In this document: in pieces, positions 35,815 to 46,948 of the stretch
Numbering within the stretch: position 1 is the stretch's first letter
Layout: each line of letters starts with the position of its first letter
DNA from: Rotaria macrura
Taxonomy: Eukaryota > Rotifera > Eurotatoria > Philodinida > Philodinidae
NCBI GenBank assembly: GCA_900239685.1
Contig: OENT01000251.1
Location: forward strand, 1-64,000
DNA: 64,000 nucleotides
Direction of reading: 5' to 3'
Notes under the pieces: generated by a model
Database searches by the model: none
What the model was told of the DNA's origin: nothing
What the model saw: only the letters and a program-made list of their open reading frames with translations
Program-made: the position numbers and the translations under genes

Positions 35815-36439
35815 TTTTTCCAGTAAAACTAGTAGAAAAAGAAAAACTTACAACTCCATCTAGAACCTAAGCTCTTTTCGAGATTGTGCTATGAGTTTCT
35901 TATATGTATAACCTAAAAGTCTCACCATTTTATTGCTCTTTATTCGTGAATTAGAAAAAATTTTTATCAATAAGGTAAGAATTTTTTACTTTTTTTGCTT
36001 TAAAATTATGAGAGGTTCACAGGGGATTCATTCCGATAATCGAATCCGATCTAATTCTTATCGGAATCCGATAGGATTCTATAGGATATTTATCATACCG
36101 GCACAATCTGATCGAATTCCTCGAAACGGAATGACTCTCGAATTCTTAATGTTGGTTGATTCTACTGTGGGATTTTGACGGGAATCTGACGTAGACTTTC
36201 GAACCACTTTAATAAAATAGCTTTCTTCCGTCGGATCCGATATCAGATTCATCCATCTGGGTTTTGTACCATAATTTTTCCTTTTTTGAACGTAGTGTTC
36301 CATAACTCAGGAAGAGAGGGCAATGGAATGGTGAGACTATCAGGTTATATAAGAAACTATTAGTAGAACCTCGAATAAGAATTTAGATTCCGGATGGAGT
36401 TATAAATGTTTGTTTCTCTACTAGTTTTTGTTTGAAAAA
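35815..36439. mobile_element. Foldback element with about 120-bp terminal inverted repeats
   Basis: The left arm (35815-35940) and right arm (36316-36439, inverted) share ACTAGTAGA, ACAACTCCAT/ATAACTCCAT, TTTCTTATAT, TATAACCT and GTCTCACCATT in the same order, with roughly 20 percent differences. The 375-bp centre is rich in CGGAAT/ATTCCG words and contains a perfect 10-bp-arm palindrome (ATTCCGATAA / TTATCGGAAT, about 36027-36066). It carries no transposase. ORFs at 35933-36178 and 36303-36079 are artefacts of the repeat. Confidence 0.75.
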
Positions 36440-39400
36440 TTAGAAAACTGCTCGATAGATTCGAAAAGAAAAACCTGAGCGAGACAACTAGAAATGTTTC
36501 ATTTTTAGGCTAAAATTTCGGCCTAAACATTTTTCTAATAAAATCTACCTGTTAATCTCATGTTATTATGTTGACTGTAAATTTTCCTACTCATTGTCTT
36601 ATAATCCAGTGTTTGTTGGTCTAGCCAAAAGACATAGCTTATTTGGAAGGCACGAAATCATGAAATAACCCTCTCCCCTCACATTTAGTGGACGAAGTGC
36701 TTTAAGCATTAGTGTTGTCTTAATTATGCTGCCACTTTCATACGAACGAGCAGCTTTTCTCAGGAATGAATCAAATCAATATTAGAAATCTCTTTAATCC
36801 GTTTCTGAAAATTAAGATGTTTTGAATTGAATAGAATTCCCTCATCTAGATACTCTCAAGAAACTATTTCAACAAATTCATTTATGTTCATTATCAACAC
36901 GTAATATTTAAACACTCCCAGTGAGCCAGGTATTTTCTCGCTAACTGAAGGTTGCGAGGTGGAAAAAATATAATTAAAATTAACTAACGGTAAAGTTGAC
37001 AAACACCTGATAGAACATGATCTTTGAAAATTTATTTGAAAAATTCATTTTTTTAATATTCACAACAATTCTTTACCGATGTTTTATTTCATATTGTATT
37101 CCCATATGCAAACATATCAAAAACTGTCCGTTATTCTCTCGATATGCGATATAAACTGGTAAAGAAGCACACGTAATTTATTGGACGAGTACAAAATAGG
37201 GTGGGTTTTATATGCAATTATGAAAAATTACTGATGCAAAACTTATCGAATTTGATTGCTATAGCGACCCAAAATTTCATAATAAATGTTGATTATCGTG
37301 CAATTTTACATTAGTCAGAAGCATTATTATTTTCATTGAAAGAGCGCACTATCACGCTATAAATGATGCAGTTTGTCCTGTGTCTAACGCAGCGATAAAT
37401 TTGGTTTCGAATAAATGAGAAACAGGTTTCAAGACTTGATCGAATTGTTTTCGTCATTACTTAGATAGAAAGTAATATTTCTTATAAAACAGTGATTATT
37501 CTCTAATGAATAGTGTGTTTTCTCTAAAAATCAAATATATTCAAGTTTATCAATATTCTTAATTAAAACTAAACGATGAGTATCAAAAAAATGTACCTAT
37601 CCTCATACTAAAACTTTTTATGATAGAAAACTTATATTTTAGAGCTTGTTTCTCTAAGTTCAAAAGGATTGACAATTCCTACTCTATACAAGTATTTAAC
37701 AAGCTTAACTCTGGTGTTATCTTTCACTAATAAATATGAGAAATAATTATCATTTCTTTTCATCACTACTTTATCATAAAAATTGTCAATATTGATCAAG
37801 ATTGTAAATCATACGGGAGTACAACTACGCATGTAGCTCGATGTAGATGAAAGTATTGAAGAAGGTAAGAATCATAGAATAGTATGGTCAATTTAGGACA
37901 ATAAACTATGACATTTAACAATCAAAACTTGTTTCGAAGATGAAAACATTCTTGAAAATTTGGATACGAAGAAAACTGTTGTTCGTGACCGTCACACTTT
38001 AATTAGTAATCAATATTCAAAATATCAAAACAACAAAAATATTATTGCATATTATTCATACTGAAAAGTCAATTCAGTTCGTCTTTTGCCTATTTCCATC
38101 GGATCGTCTTTATTTTTTATATTTCGAAAATCAAGTTTTGGAAGTTTCGTTTGCCTGCTAATGATTTCTTTCAAAAAATCAATATTTTTTTGTAAGGAAA
38201 AAGAATGTACTGAAAATATTACACTTCTTTTTCTTTTTACTGACTATATTTATACGTACTCTCAGAAATGATCATGAAAATCAATGATGCATGCTATGCA
38301 CCAAATGATGAAAATACATAATGGAGATTTCAAACTATATCAAACATTCATCGAATTCAATCAAGTCTCCATTCCACAGAATAAACTGTTTTGATAGTAT
38401 GATTGATTCTAGAAAAATTGATATCATTAATAATATGGTCTATTGATGCTTCAACAACTGAAATTGTGTATATAAATTTACAGTAAAACTTCCACTAATG
38501 AGCACCTCCATATAGTAATCAGTTCAAAGTCCCAACGAGTAATTTTTGCTAAAAACAAGCCTCGTGATTATGATTACTCTCTTATGCAGAACAATGATCG
38601 TATTTTTCAGCCCCGTAAGTAAAAGCAACCTTCAGAATGTGGATAACGTGTATTCTACCACTCACCTAAAGAACGAAAAACAAATAATAGTGTGCATATT
38701 GCATTGTACTAAACGACAAAGTACTAAATTTGCTCAAAATAAACTAGCGAATTGTATTGTGAAGAAAAACAAATTCTTAGACAGTAATAATATATACTAG
38801 TGAACTATTTCGTCGTATTACACAAACGATTAGTTGCAACAAGTCATGTCAACTCGTCTTGATTTACCCGTGAATAAATATAAGATTCTGAACGTTCTTT
38901 ATCACAAAGAGATTTGACAGCCAAATATAAAATATCAACGGATACCGTATGTAATATTTTGAAGCTCAAGAACAAATATTTAAATGATTATCAATGAAAT
39001 CAGCACAATGAAGTCAAACGAAAACTGAAAGAAGATTTTAGAAACAAAGTTGATGAAGAAACACACTCATGTCTTTTTGCTCTCTTTTGTTAAGGAAAGG
39101 TTCGTTTTTGACGTAGAAATATTGTTATTTAAGAAAAATAGATAACTATTTGAATTGAAAATCATGAAAAGAAGAAAAAAACGTCATTTTATGTTATCAA
39201 TAAGCGAATATAAATAAGTTTTCAAAGTTGAAAACAACGAAATTTCCAAAATCTCCCGATAATTAGCACTGTTTTTCCGTCCCTATCGATGCTCACATGA
39301 GCGAGATTTTACATTAGTTCAAACATATCATCGGATATTAAACTTTATATTGAATTAACTATCAAGACTCTCGTTACATGGGATAAGTACTTTTCCAACA

Positions 39401-39805
39401 CAGAATTTCAAAGATCATAATTTCTTTTTCATTTTTATCAAAATAAAGTTATAAAATACTTAGCAGTTATTCTGTTGTTTTTAATGATATTGGCACGCAT
39501 TGAAGTTAACACGTAAAAGCGAAGTTTATTTCTAAAATAAAAGTACAAGGCCATATAAAACGTTTTCATAGGTCTTGATCAATAAAAACAAATATCTATT
39601 TGGTGATCAACAAAGATAAAAGAACGAAAGAAAACAACACATTTTGTATATGTAAGGGTACAATCAGGCAAAACGAGCCATACCCCCCCCCCTATCATTT
39701 GGCTTTAATGTTTTAGAAGGATATTTTTTCTGAAAAAAATAACGTCTAGTTCTGATCGGAATTTTTAGCATTAAACTTGTTTTCTTATAGGGTGTGCATG
39801 CAAAT
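36440..39805. other. Intergenic, no convincing gene
   Basis: Short ORFs at 38086 and 38546 have no recognisable content. A C-run sits near 39683. Confidence 0.45.
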
Positions 39806-40008
39806 CAAGGGAGAAACACCTGATTTTTTTAAATTTTAAATCCACAAAAATCAGTGACTCGATTGAAATGATAAAATTTGATATCCTTGTTGTTCGAAAT
39901 ATCAATCTAGAGAGGCACACTTTAAATCCGATTTTCTTAATTTCTATGATTTTTCTGATTTTCCTGATTTAAATCAAAAAAAATCATAAATCAGCTGTTT
40001 CCCACTTG
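39806..40008 (-). mobile_element. hAT-like MITE, copy 2, with perfect 8-bp target duplication
   Basis: The ends are CAAGGGAGAAACACCTGATT and, inverted, CAAGTGGGAAACAGCTGATT. ATGCAAAT occurs directly on both sides (39798-39805 and 40009-40016). An 8-bp duplication and CA-starting ends are hallmarks of hAT elements. At 203 bp there is no coding capacity. The interior matches the copy at 15276-15525 in reverse orientation. Confidence 0.88.
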
Positions 40009-42004
40009 ATGCAAATACAAAAGACAAATAAAATTCTTTTCATTTGAATATTTCATACATGAACAATTTCAAAAAACCCTACAGCCGTTGCAAATAGAAA
40101 ACTAGTGAAATTAATGATCGAATGAACAAATAAAACTTCTTTTCAGTATGATCACATCATATACATTCAAACATATAAATCAAAATGTTAATTAACGAAA
40201 AAAATTACCATTAAATAATAATATTCATAATAATAATAATAATATACTCGATACCGATCGGCCTCATCTATTTTAATGGATGATATTTAACTCATAGAGA
40301 AGAAATTTAAAGTCAGACTTATTGACACATTTGTATCGAAGAATTCAGATGATTTTTACTTGTGATCAAATAAAAAATATTAATTATTAACAGGATGAAC
40401 AATCCTCATGAACTGATTAACAGCTTCGTCGGTTCTTCTATCCAAAATTAGCTGAGCGATGATTTTTATCAATTTCTAACCTATATACGTAAGACTAGAT
40501 CGAATGAAATTCGATCTACCTTAACTTTTGCATTCATAGGAAATGAGATTAACATTCATAGTAATGTAAAGGAAAGGTTGGTCTCTTTGTTTTTGAAAAT
40601 TGAATTCCCAAATACTTCTTTTCTGTATGTTAAAAATACAAGCTTTCTAGTCAAAACCCCCTGCGAATGGAAACGATATAATCGACAGAGCACGGTTTTT
40701 ACTAATCGTGTTTCAACATTCGATAGAGTCCAATAGAAGCTACGAGACGAATCATGAGTATTATATTCAAAATTGCTGGTAGTAATCATGAAATTTGTTT
40801 ACACTAATGATGAATATACAAAAAGATGTAAAGTTCAATTCTCTGTTTCATACCATTAATATACTTGAACGGTGTTTATAATGTACCTTGTTCTGTAGCA
40901 GCTGAAGTCTTGATGGATTTGTATCACTACTAATGATTAGACCCCCTGATCTTCATCGATATGGTGAATTTCATATTGACATTCATATATTGTCAACAAA
41001 GTAAAGAGAAATGTCATCTTGTAGAAACGAAATTCGAACTATTAACGACTTCAATACTTCGTTTTCGTACATATTTGTTCGATCATAAAGAAGAATTGAG
41101 TGATTTCAACTATTTAGTTAATCGAGAGAAGCAGCCACTCGAAATTTTTGAATGAATAAGAAAATTCTTTACAAGCTCATTTTCAGACATCAGTTACGGA
41201 AAAAGAACAGGAAATAGATTAATCAGAAGAAAACACAAAGTTACATATTAGTCGTTTTAAATAGACATGGCTATCAATTCATTTCCTTTCGAAACTATTT
41301 TCGTTGGATTCAGCAAAGAATTATATAGAATCTCATGTCAAAATCATAACAAGAGCCTCTTACTTTGAGGTAAATAGGGATATAATATTGATAGATGTAT
41401 TATAAAAAGAACATGAATCATGTGTGCCAAAAGTAGAAGACTTACTTTCAGCTATCTACTCAAGAAAGACCAAAGCGAAAGTTAATGGATATGGATATTT
41501 TCAAACAAAACTGGTTAAAAACTGATCGGGAAAATTCGTGTACTTCTTCAATAATGAAATAAAAACATTAATGAAGTTCTGACGATGATAAATTTTAAGA
41601 TGTAGCAAAAACACGCAATTCACTTGCAATATTGACACTACTCGTTAGTTACAAACAAGTTTTTATCTGAGTCTATTAACTTTTCTTTACGAAGCTGAAC
41701 GTCCATAGAAATTCAACCAACACGAGACCGATATATGATTAAAAACAAACGTATGAGTAAGCACTCGTACGTTACTCATCTTTGATGATGTGTAAGTGAG
41801 AGAACTATGAATATATGTGGAGGACACTTACTTTCATTTTGCGGACTAGAATTCATGAATTGTAAAACAACGATAACGTTATTTTTCAGCACGCATTATT
41901 TATTCAAAAACAGATGGATGAATACGTATTTACGTTTATAATTCACTTTATTCAACGTATTCAATGAAGAACAAATTATTTCTCATTGTATTGCTAGTAG
42001 TCTA
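40009..42004. other. Intergenic, no convincing gene
   Basis: An AAT trinucleotide run lies at about 40215-40245. A 64-codon frame at 40961-41158 (+) has protein-like wording (ETKFELLTTSILRFRTYLFD), but no partner exon was found. Confidence 0.4.
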
Positions 42005-42509
42005 AGGTACACCCTATTCAAAGTTACAGCACTTTGCTTTTCTTATCGGAAGAATGATTTCTAAGTGTAATTTTTCATGCTGAGTTCGAACCTGGTCTTA
42101 TTCTTTGCATTATTGCTTGGCATCAAGGTCGAAACTCGATTTTTCTGTTTAGACGTAAAAATCGATGAAAAATAAAAAGCTGATTGCTCATGTATTAACG
42201 ATGCATTTTTCAGTCTCTTTTACACGATATTCGGATTCGTCTTGTGAAATTAGTTCTAGGAAAGTTATTTAAATAACTTTCCTAGAACTAATTTCACAAG
42301 ACGAATCCGAATATCGTGTAAAAGAGACTGAAAAATGCATCGTTAATACATGAGCAATCAGCTTTTTATTTTTCATCGATTNCGACCTTGATGCCAAGCA
42401 ATAATGCAAAGAATAAGACCAGGTTCGAACTCAGCATGAAAAATTACACTTAGAAATCATTCTTCCGATAAGAAAAGCAAAGTGCTGTAACTTTGAATAG
42501 GGTGCACCT
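42005..42509. mobile_element. Near-perfect palindromic foldback element (505 bp)
   Basis: The left arm 42005-42270 and right arm 42271-42509 are reverse complements meeting at AAAGTTATTTAAATAACTTT, with no spacer. The differences seen are one A/G substitution next to the ends (AGGTACACCC versus AGGTGCACCC) and about 27 bases missing from the right arm at an N (42382). TA borders both ends. It carries no gene. It may be a young foldback MITE, or partly an assembly product, given the N. Confidence 0.7.
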
Positions 42510-42863
42510 TACATAGATGCCAAGTAAGTGATTTCTGTACAATATGTTCGTTCAAAGAAGTACCATATAATCAACAAAAGAGATTCAGTCAATTGCACGA
42601 CTTATGGTGATTTTCTGGCTCCAGTTATCTTTACATGGACTAGTGTCAGATAAGCCTTCGATGTTTGTAAAAACATTCCAGAGAATATAAGAGTCTTCAG
42701 ATTCACCGATAGTTCTGGCCAGTATCGACATGCAGTTTTACTTATCACGCCTTTGTTACACGTCATGCCCCTACTTGTCTGGCTTCATCGATCCCTTTCT
42801 CCGCCATCTTCAGTATTAAAAAAAAGTCTAGTAATTGAATCAAGTACGGCCAACTCAATGGAA

Positions 42864-43230
42864 CCCAAGCAGACAAACATTTGAGAAAAATGTGTTTAAA
42901 CGCTAAATCTGGAACGCCGATTGTGAGTCACTAACGCTCATTAACAAAACGCAAGAAACACGTTTTTTACGCATAATTTTCACTTTCAGACCGTGAAAAC
43001 TGATAAGAAATCGAATGCTGGTGGTTTAAACGCATTGACTTTTAAGCTGTCGAATAATTGTACGGTTTAACGCGCAGGACTAGAGTTTTTATCCGTTTTC
43101 ACGGTCCGAAAGTGAAAATTCTGCTTGAAAAACGCGTTTCTTGCGTTTTGTTAATGAGCGTTAGTGAATCACAATCGGCGTTCCCGATTGAGCGTTTAAA
43201 CGCGTTTTTCCAAATGTTTGTCTGCTTGGG
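42864..43230. mobile_element. Foldback element of the CCCAAGCAGAC family, copy 2 (367 bp)
   Basis: It has the same termini and arms as the copy at 23689-24054, with more differences between its arms, and a direct AA duplication on each side. It sits inside the decayed gene. Element plus duplication totals 369 bases, a multiple of three. ORF 43058-43243 is a chance frame through the right arm. Confidence 0.85.
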
Positions 43231-43542
43231 AAGCAACCGATGAACCACTTGCCAATCACTTACTTTACCTAGAAGGTCGAAGTATAGTTCAAATTGATAA
43301 GCAGGTTGATTTGAAGGGTGTCGCTTGGAGCAATGGTATCGATACTATAATCGATTTGATCTAGCAATGAATGTCGACGTGCAAACCATTCACAGTCTTA
43401 TGGATCAAGTAAAGCATAGAACTGACCTTCTTGTCAATGCTTCCCACATATTCATATCCGGTAGGATTAATGGAGCAGCAATGGCATTAGACTACGTGTC
43501 AAGAACACGCAGGATACTGCCACTGCAGCTATTTATGCAGTA

Positions 43543-44029
43543 CCCAGGTCGAACAAAACGGCGTCGTAAACGGTATAAAACGGCGCTATTACGCGCCGTA
43601 ATCCGTCAGCCCGTTTTAAGATCGGCCGTTAAGTGCAGTAAACGATCATCGTTTTTACAAGAAACGCCCATTGTTTTTCGCCGTATGTTAGCAGTAAAAC
43701 GGTACACCAAAAGTAATGCGAAAAGCAATATTGTATAATATTGCACGATATTGCATGGAGGTCGTCTTTTCTGAATACCGTTTTACGGCTAAAATACGCC
43801 GAAAAACAATGGGCGTTTCTTGTAAAAACGATGACCGTTTACTGCACTAAACGGCCGATCATAATAGGGGCTGTCGGATTACGGCCCGTAATAGCTCCGC
43901 TTTTCGCCGTTTAAGGCGCCGTTACGAACATCCGGAATCATCGACCTGGGTGACGGATTACGGTCCGTAATAGCGCCGTTTTTCGCTGTCTCCGACGCCG
44001 TTACGAACATCCGGAATGATCGACCTGGG
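43543..44029. mobile_element. Foldback element with CCCAGGTCGA ends and a duplicated right terminus (487 bp)
   Basis: Inverted arms of about 170 bp share ATTACG, CGTAATCCG, CGTTTTTACAAGAAACGCCC and AAAACGGTA. The right terminal segment is present twice in tandem (about 43872-43950 and 43951-44029), each ending CGACCTGGG. TA flanks both sides as a target duplication, supported by the host reading frame, which stays open across it. Its CCCA(G/A)G start resembles that of the 366/367-bp family. Confidence 0.8.
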
Positions 44030-44254
44030 TACTCAATCCATATCGTACTCCGAATGTTCCTTGCGCTCAAACGGCCTATGCATGCTCAATGCGATATAGG
44101 CAATAATTGTGTGGCAACTCAGGTATTTTTCAATGACTTGAATAAGCGCTGTGATAATCAACTAATTGCCAAATATATTATTTTCAATTCCTCGATGGTA
44201 ATAACATCGGCATATGATCCAAATGCACGGGTACTATTGGTTCGAGATAGATAA

Positions 44255-45229
44255 ATCATATTCATTGACCAGCGACATTTGAGGAGAAATTTATCTTTAA
44301 CTTCTCTAGACAACATCTATGATTATCATATTGCTTCAAGCAGATTACGATTATTTTCCGAATCAGAGACTATAAAATTCTTTTGGAGAACAAAATGGAT
44401 GGCTCTGCAACTCTTCAAGCCATTTTCATAACCTTTCTGTATTTTAATACACTACTGTCCATAATTTTTTTCCCACCTACCATATAGTCTGCAGTTTCGG
44501 TTCGCAATAACCACAACCCAAACATGCAGTTCGAGATACACATCTTCGAAACCTTTGTGAATCTTATCTCTACTTCAAACTCGACAAGAATCCTTGTGTT
44601 TTCCAATATACATGAAAGATCAATGATTCATTATTGTTAGGTTCGATTAGTGACAGAAGAGTGACAATATATATTTCTTCACATAATTCTTTATTCATTA
44701 AGGTTAAATGAATTCAATCAAGCACGTCATGATGAAAAAGAATATATTTTACTATGGAACATCTTTGCTAAAGAATCGAATTTCACCGTTTCTAACATAG
44801 TTGTCATATTTTTTTCGTATTTTCTTTTACCACATTACTTGTGAGATCAATGCACAATAACTGATCGCAGGGGGAAAATGAATTATTAATATGATCCATG
44901 TAGAAAATATCGCAACGAACTAAGTATTGACCGAAACGAGTTCATTTTATTGAAGAATAAAATTAAAAAAAGTTAAGGCTACGCAAACAGAATCAGAGAC
45001 GCTAAACTATAGTCATGGATATTCTTGAAGCATTTTCAAAATATGCTAATGTTTGTAACAAGGAATTCGGGCTTTATGATATTAAAAAAAATCATGATGA
45101 GTATCAACAGGAGGTTAAGTTTATGAATTGGATTAGGATTATATAGTCAGTGAAAGGAAAAAAGCTGATAGGATTAAGGGTTATTCTTGAAGCCATCAAT
45201 TGAATCGACTTTAACGATTCAAGTGTTTG
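44255..45229. other. Intergenic, no gene seen
   Basis: AT-rich spacer between the decayed gene and the oxidase. A TTTATT at about 44946 would be a minus-strand AATAAA, some 280 bases beyond the oxidase stop. Confidence 0.4.
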
Positions 45230-46948
45230 TTACGATAGGCAAATATGCGTTTGATTGGCTGAATTCTGGTAGCCTTGTGCTTGTAGTTGATCAAGGCCTA
45301 CTACCAGGGCTAGAATGAGACCTGCATCCATGTGCCATTCAATGTGACAATGGAGGAGCCAAATACCAGGATTATTTGCGACAAACCGTATTTTGGCCCA
45401 GCCTGAACCTGGTACACTGACCACATCTCTCTGTAGGTATGCTCCACGAAACCATCGCTCAGTTCGAGGGTTTTCAGAAGTTGATATGATCCAAAAGTTG
45501 TGACCATGCAAATGAAATGGATGCTCACCTTCATCTCGGTTCTCCAAAAGTATGTCGACAACGGCTTGATATGGAACTAGGTAGCGTCCATTTTGGTCGC
45601 CTTGAATGATTGGTAATGAATTAGTATGAGTTTTAATTGGCAGTGGCATTCCAAATGCGCTAAAATTGATTGCCATCTGATAAAGTAATGGTATTGCTTT
45701 GTTCGAATTTGAGTTTTTGATTGGAATTGATTTACTCGCAAGATTGTTTACATTGGAGCCGTAAGAAATATTATTCAGATAGCCACGTGTGATATTATCA
45801 GAATCTGGATCAAAGTCGATAACAACCTTTAGAAAATGAGTTGCAGAGGGAATTTTATTTTTCACTTGACTGAATGGTCGAGCGCACAATATATTAGCAT
45901 CTTGTTGATGTTCGAATTTTCTATGCCTAACTGATGAAGTTACTTGATTAGCTGGATACGTTGGAAGAGAATCACTAGGGTCAAGTGATAAAATAGCTAG
46001 GTATAATGGGTTGAGAAATATTGGATAGGGAAGATGTTGAGTTGCATACGGAGCAATATAGCTTCCAATATCAACCGGATACATGTCTGGATCAGCTTTA
46101 AATCGGATGTAAATTGAACTTGTCGGTTGTATATCATGAGGTACATAGCCTTGATTGAATTCATTGAAGTTCACGTAGAACGAAACTCGTTGAGCTACGT
46201 TGATACTAAAAGACGACACTGTATATGGTTTTACAGGTGTTTGATCAAGTTCTATAATATGTAATGGTAATCCATCGATTGAAACAGTAAACATTGAAAA
46301 TGCGGCCGCGTTAATGATTCGAAATCGAATACGTGTTACATTAGACCATTTCAAGAACAACGACTCAGAAAATTTACCATTTACAACGATAGCATCAGGT
46401 ATGGGCTCAATGCCCATCGTATTATTTGCACTCAGATACCAAGATGATAATGTTGTTCGTGCAATATCATTATACCAATCAGATATCATTAAGGTACGTT
46501 CAGTATCATAATGTTCTTGGTTTGGTTCCACTGATCGGCGTATAATCAGGGGACCTATTAGTCCGTCTGCATATTGATCCAAATAGTGACCATGATACCA
46601 TGCAGTACCTGCAGGTTGAGCAAGGAATTTGTAAGTCATTTCACCAGAAGAAGGAATAGCACATTGGGTGATGCCCACTACACCATCCATATTAGGCGTA
46701 CCGATTTGAAACATCCCATGCCAATGAACGGTGGTCGGCTGTGCAAGTTTATTGATTACACGAATCATAAGCGTGTCACCTTCGTAAGCCTCGATCAATG
46801 GTCCAGGAAAGCTATAGTTAACTGATATAACTGGCTTTTGTAATTTAGAATATGGGACGATTGTGTCGATGATCAGTGTCTGCGAAACAATGGCACCGTA
46901 GGTTGTCATCACACACATAATTGTAAGAAAAGTGATTAGGATAACCAT
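45230..46948 (-). CDS. Secreted laccase/Fet3-like multicopper oxidase
   Basis: A single exon encodes 572 residues. A signal peptide spans about 1-18. Three cupredoxin domains follow, with all four copper motifs: HWHG (H75, H77), WYHGH (H119, H121), HPFHLHGH (H476, H479, H481, H483) and HCHIEWHMDAGL (H533, C534, H535, H539). Leu544 is the type 1 axial position, as in high-potential laccases. It oxidises a substrate and reduces oxygen to water; the substrate could be a phenol or ferrous iron. DGV..ITQC...TYKF and QYADGLIGPLII resemble fungal Fet3/laccase proteins. Many Asn-X-Ser/Thr sites fit secretion. Lack of introns, unlike most neighbouring genes, and the fungal look suggest horizontal acquisition or retroposition. 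This is inference. Confidence 0.93.
   Translation of the reverse strand: MVILITFLTIMCVMTTYGAIVSQTLIIDTIVPYSKLQKPVISVNYSFPGPLIEAYEGDTLMIRVINKLAQPTTVHWHGMFQIGTPNMDGVVGITQCAIPSSGEMTYKFLAQPAGTAWYHGHYLDQYADGLIGPLIIRRSVEPNQEHYDTERTLMISDWYNDIARTTLSSWYLSANNTMGIEPIPDAIVVNGKFSESLFLKWSNVTRIRFRIINAAAFSMFTVSIDGLPLHIIELDQTPVKPYTVSSFSINVAQRVSFYVNFNEFNQGYVPHDIQPTSSIYIRFKADPDMYPVDIGSYIAPYATQHLPYPIFLNPLYLAILSLDPSDSLPTYPANQVTSSVRHRKFEHQQDANILCARPFSQVKNKIPSATHFLKVVIDFDPDSDNITRGYLNNISYGSNVNNLASKSIPIKNSNSNKAIPLLYQMAINFSAFGMPLPIKTHTNSLPIIQGDQNGRYLVPYQAVVDILLENRDEGEHPFHLHGHNFWIISTSENPRTERWFRGAYLQRDVVSVPGSGWAKIRFVANNPGIWLLHCHIEWHMDAGLILALVVGLDQLQAQGYQNSANQTHICLS

Larger units (their letters stand above)
42528..44254 (+). 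pseudogene. Decayed gene of unknown family carrying two foldback insertions
   Basis: A frame open from 42528 reads protein-like (NCTTYGDFLAPVIFTWTS) to a TAA at 42651. It then continues in the same frame (NIRVFRFTDSSGQYRHAVLL...) up to the foldback at 42864-43230. Skipping that element plus one AA keeps the frame open (SMEATDEPLANHLLYLEG) to TAG at 43362. A neighbouring frame (FDLAMNVDVQTIHSLMDQVK) takes over from about 43340, indicating a frameshift. Skipping the element at 43543-44029 plus one TA keeps that frame open to the stop at 44252-44254. I do not recognise the protein. An unspliced intron could explain the first stop, but the frameshift and insertions make this a pseudogene. Confidence 0.5.

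Noticed and set aside
42070..42090. B-box-like GTTCGAACC inside the palindrome, suggestive of a tRNA
   Set aside because: No cloverleaf can be drawn around it, and it recurs only as part of the palindrome arms.
43058..43243. 61-codon ORF, with a similar one at 23667-23861 on the minus strand
   Set aside because: Both are the same frame through the arm of the foldback family. Each is bounded by element ends and lacks any domain.
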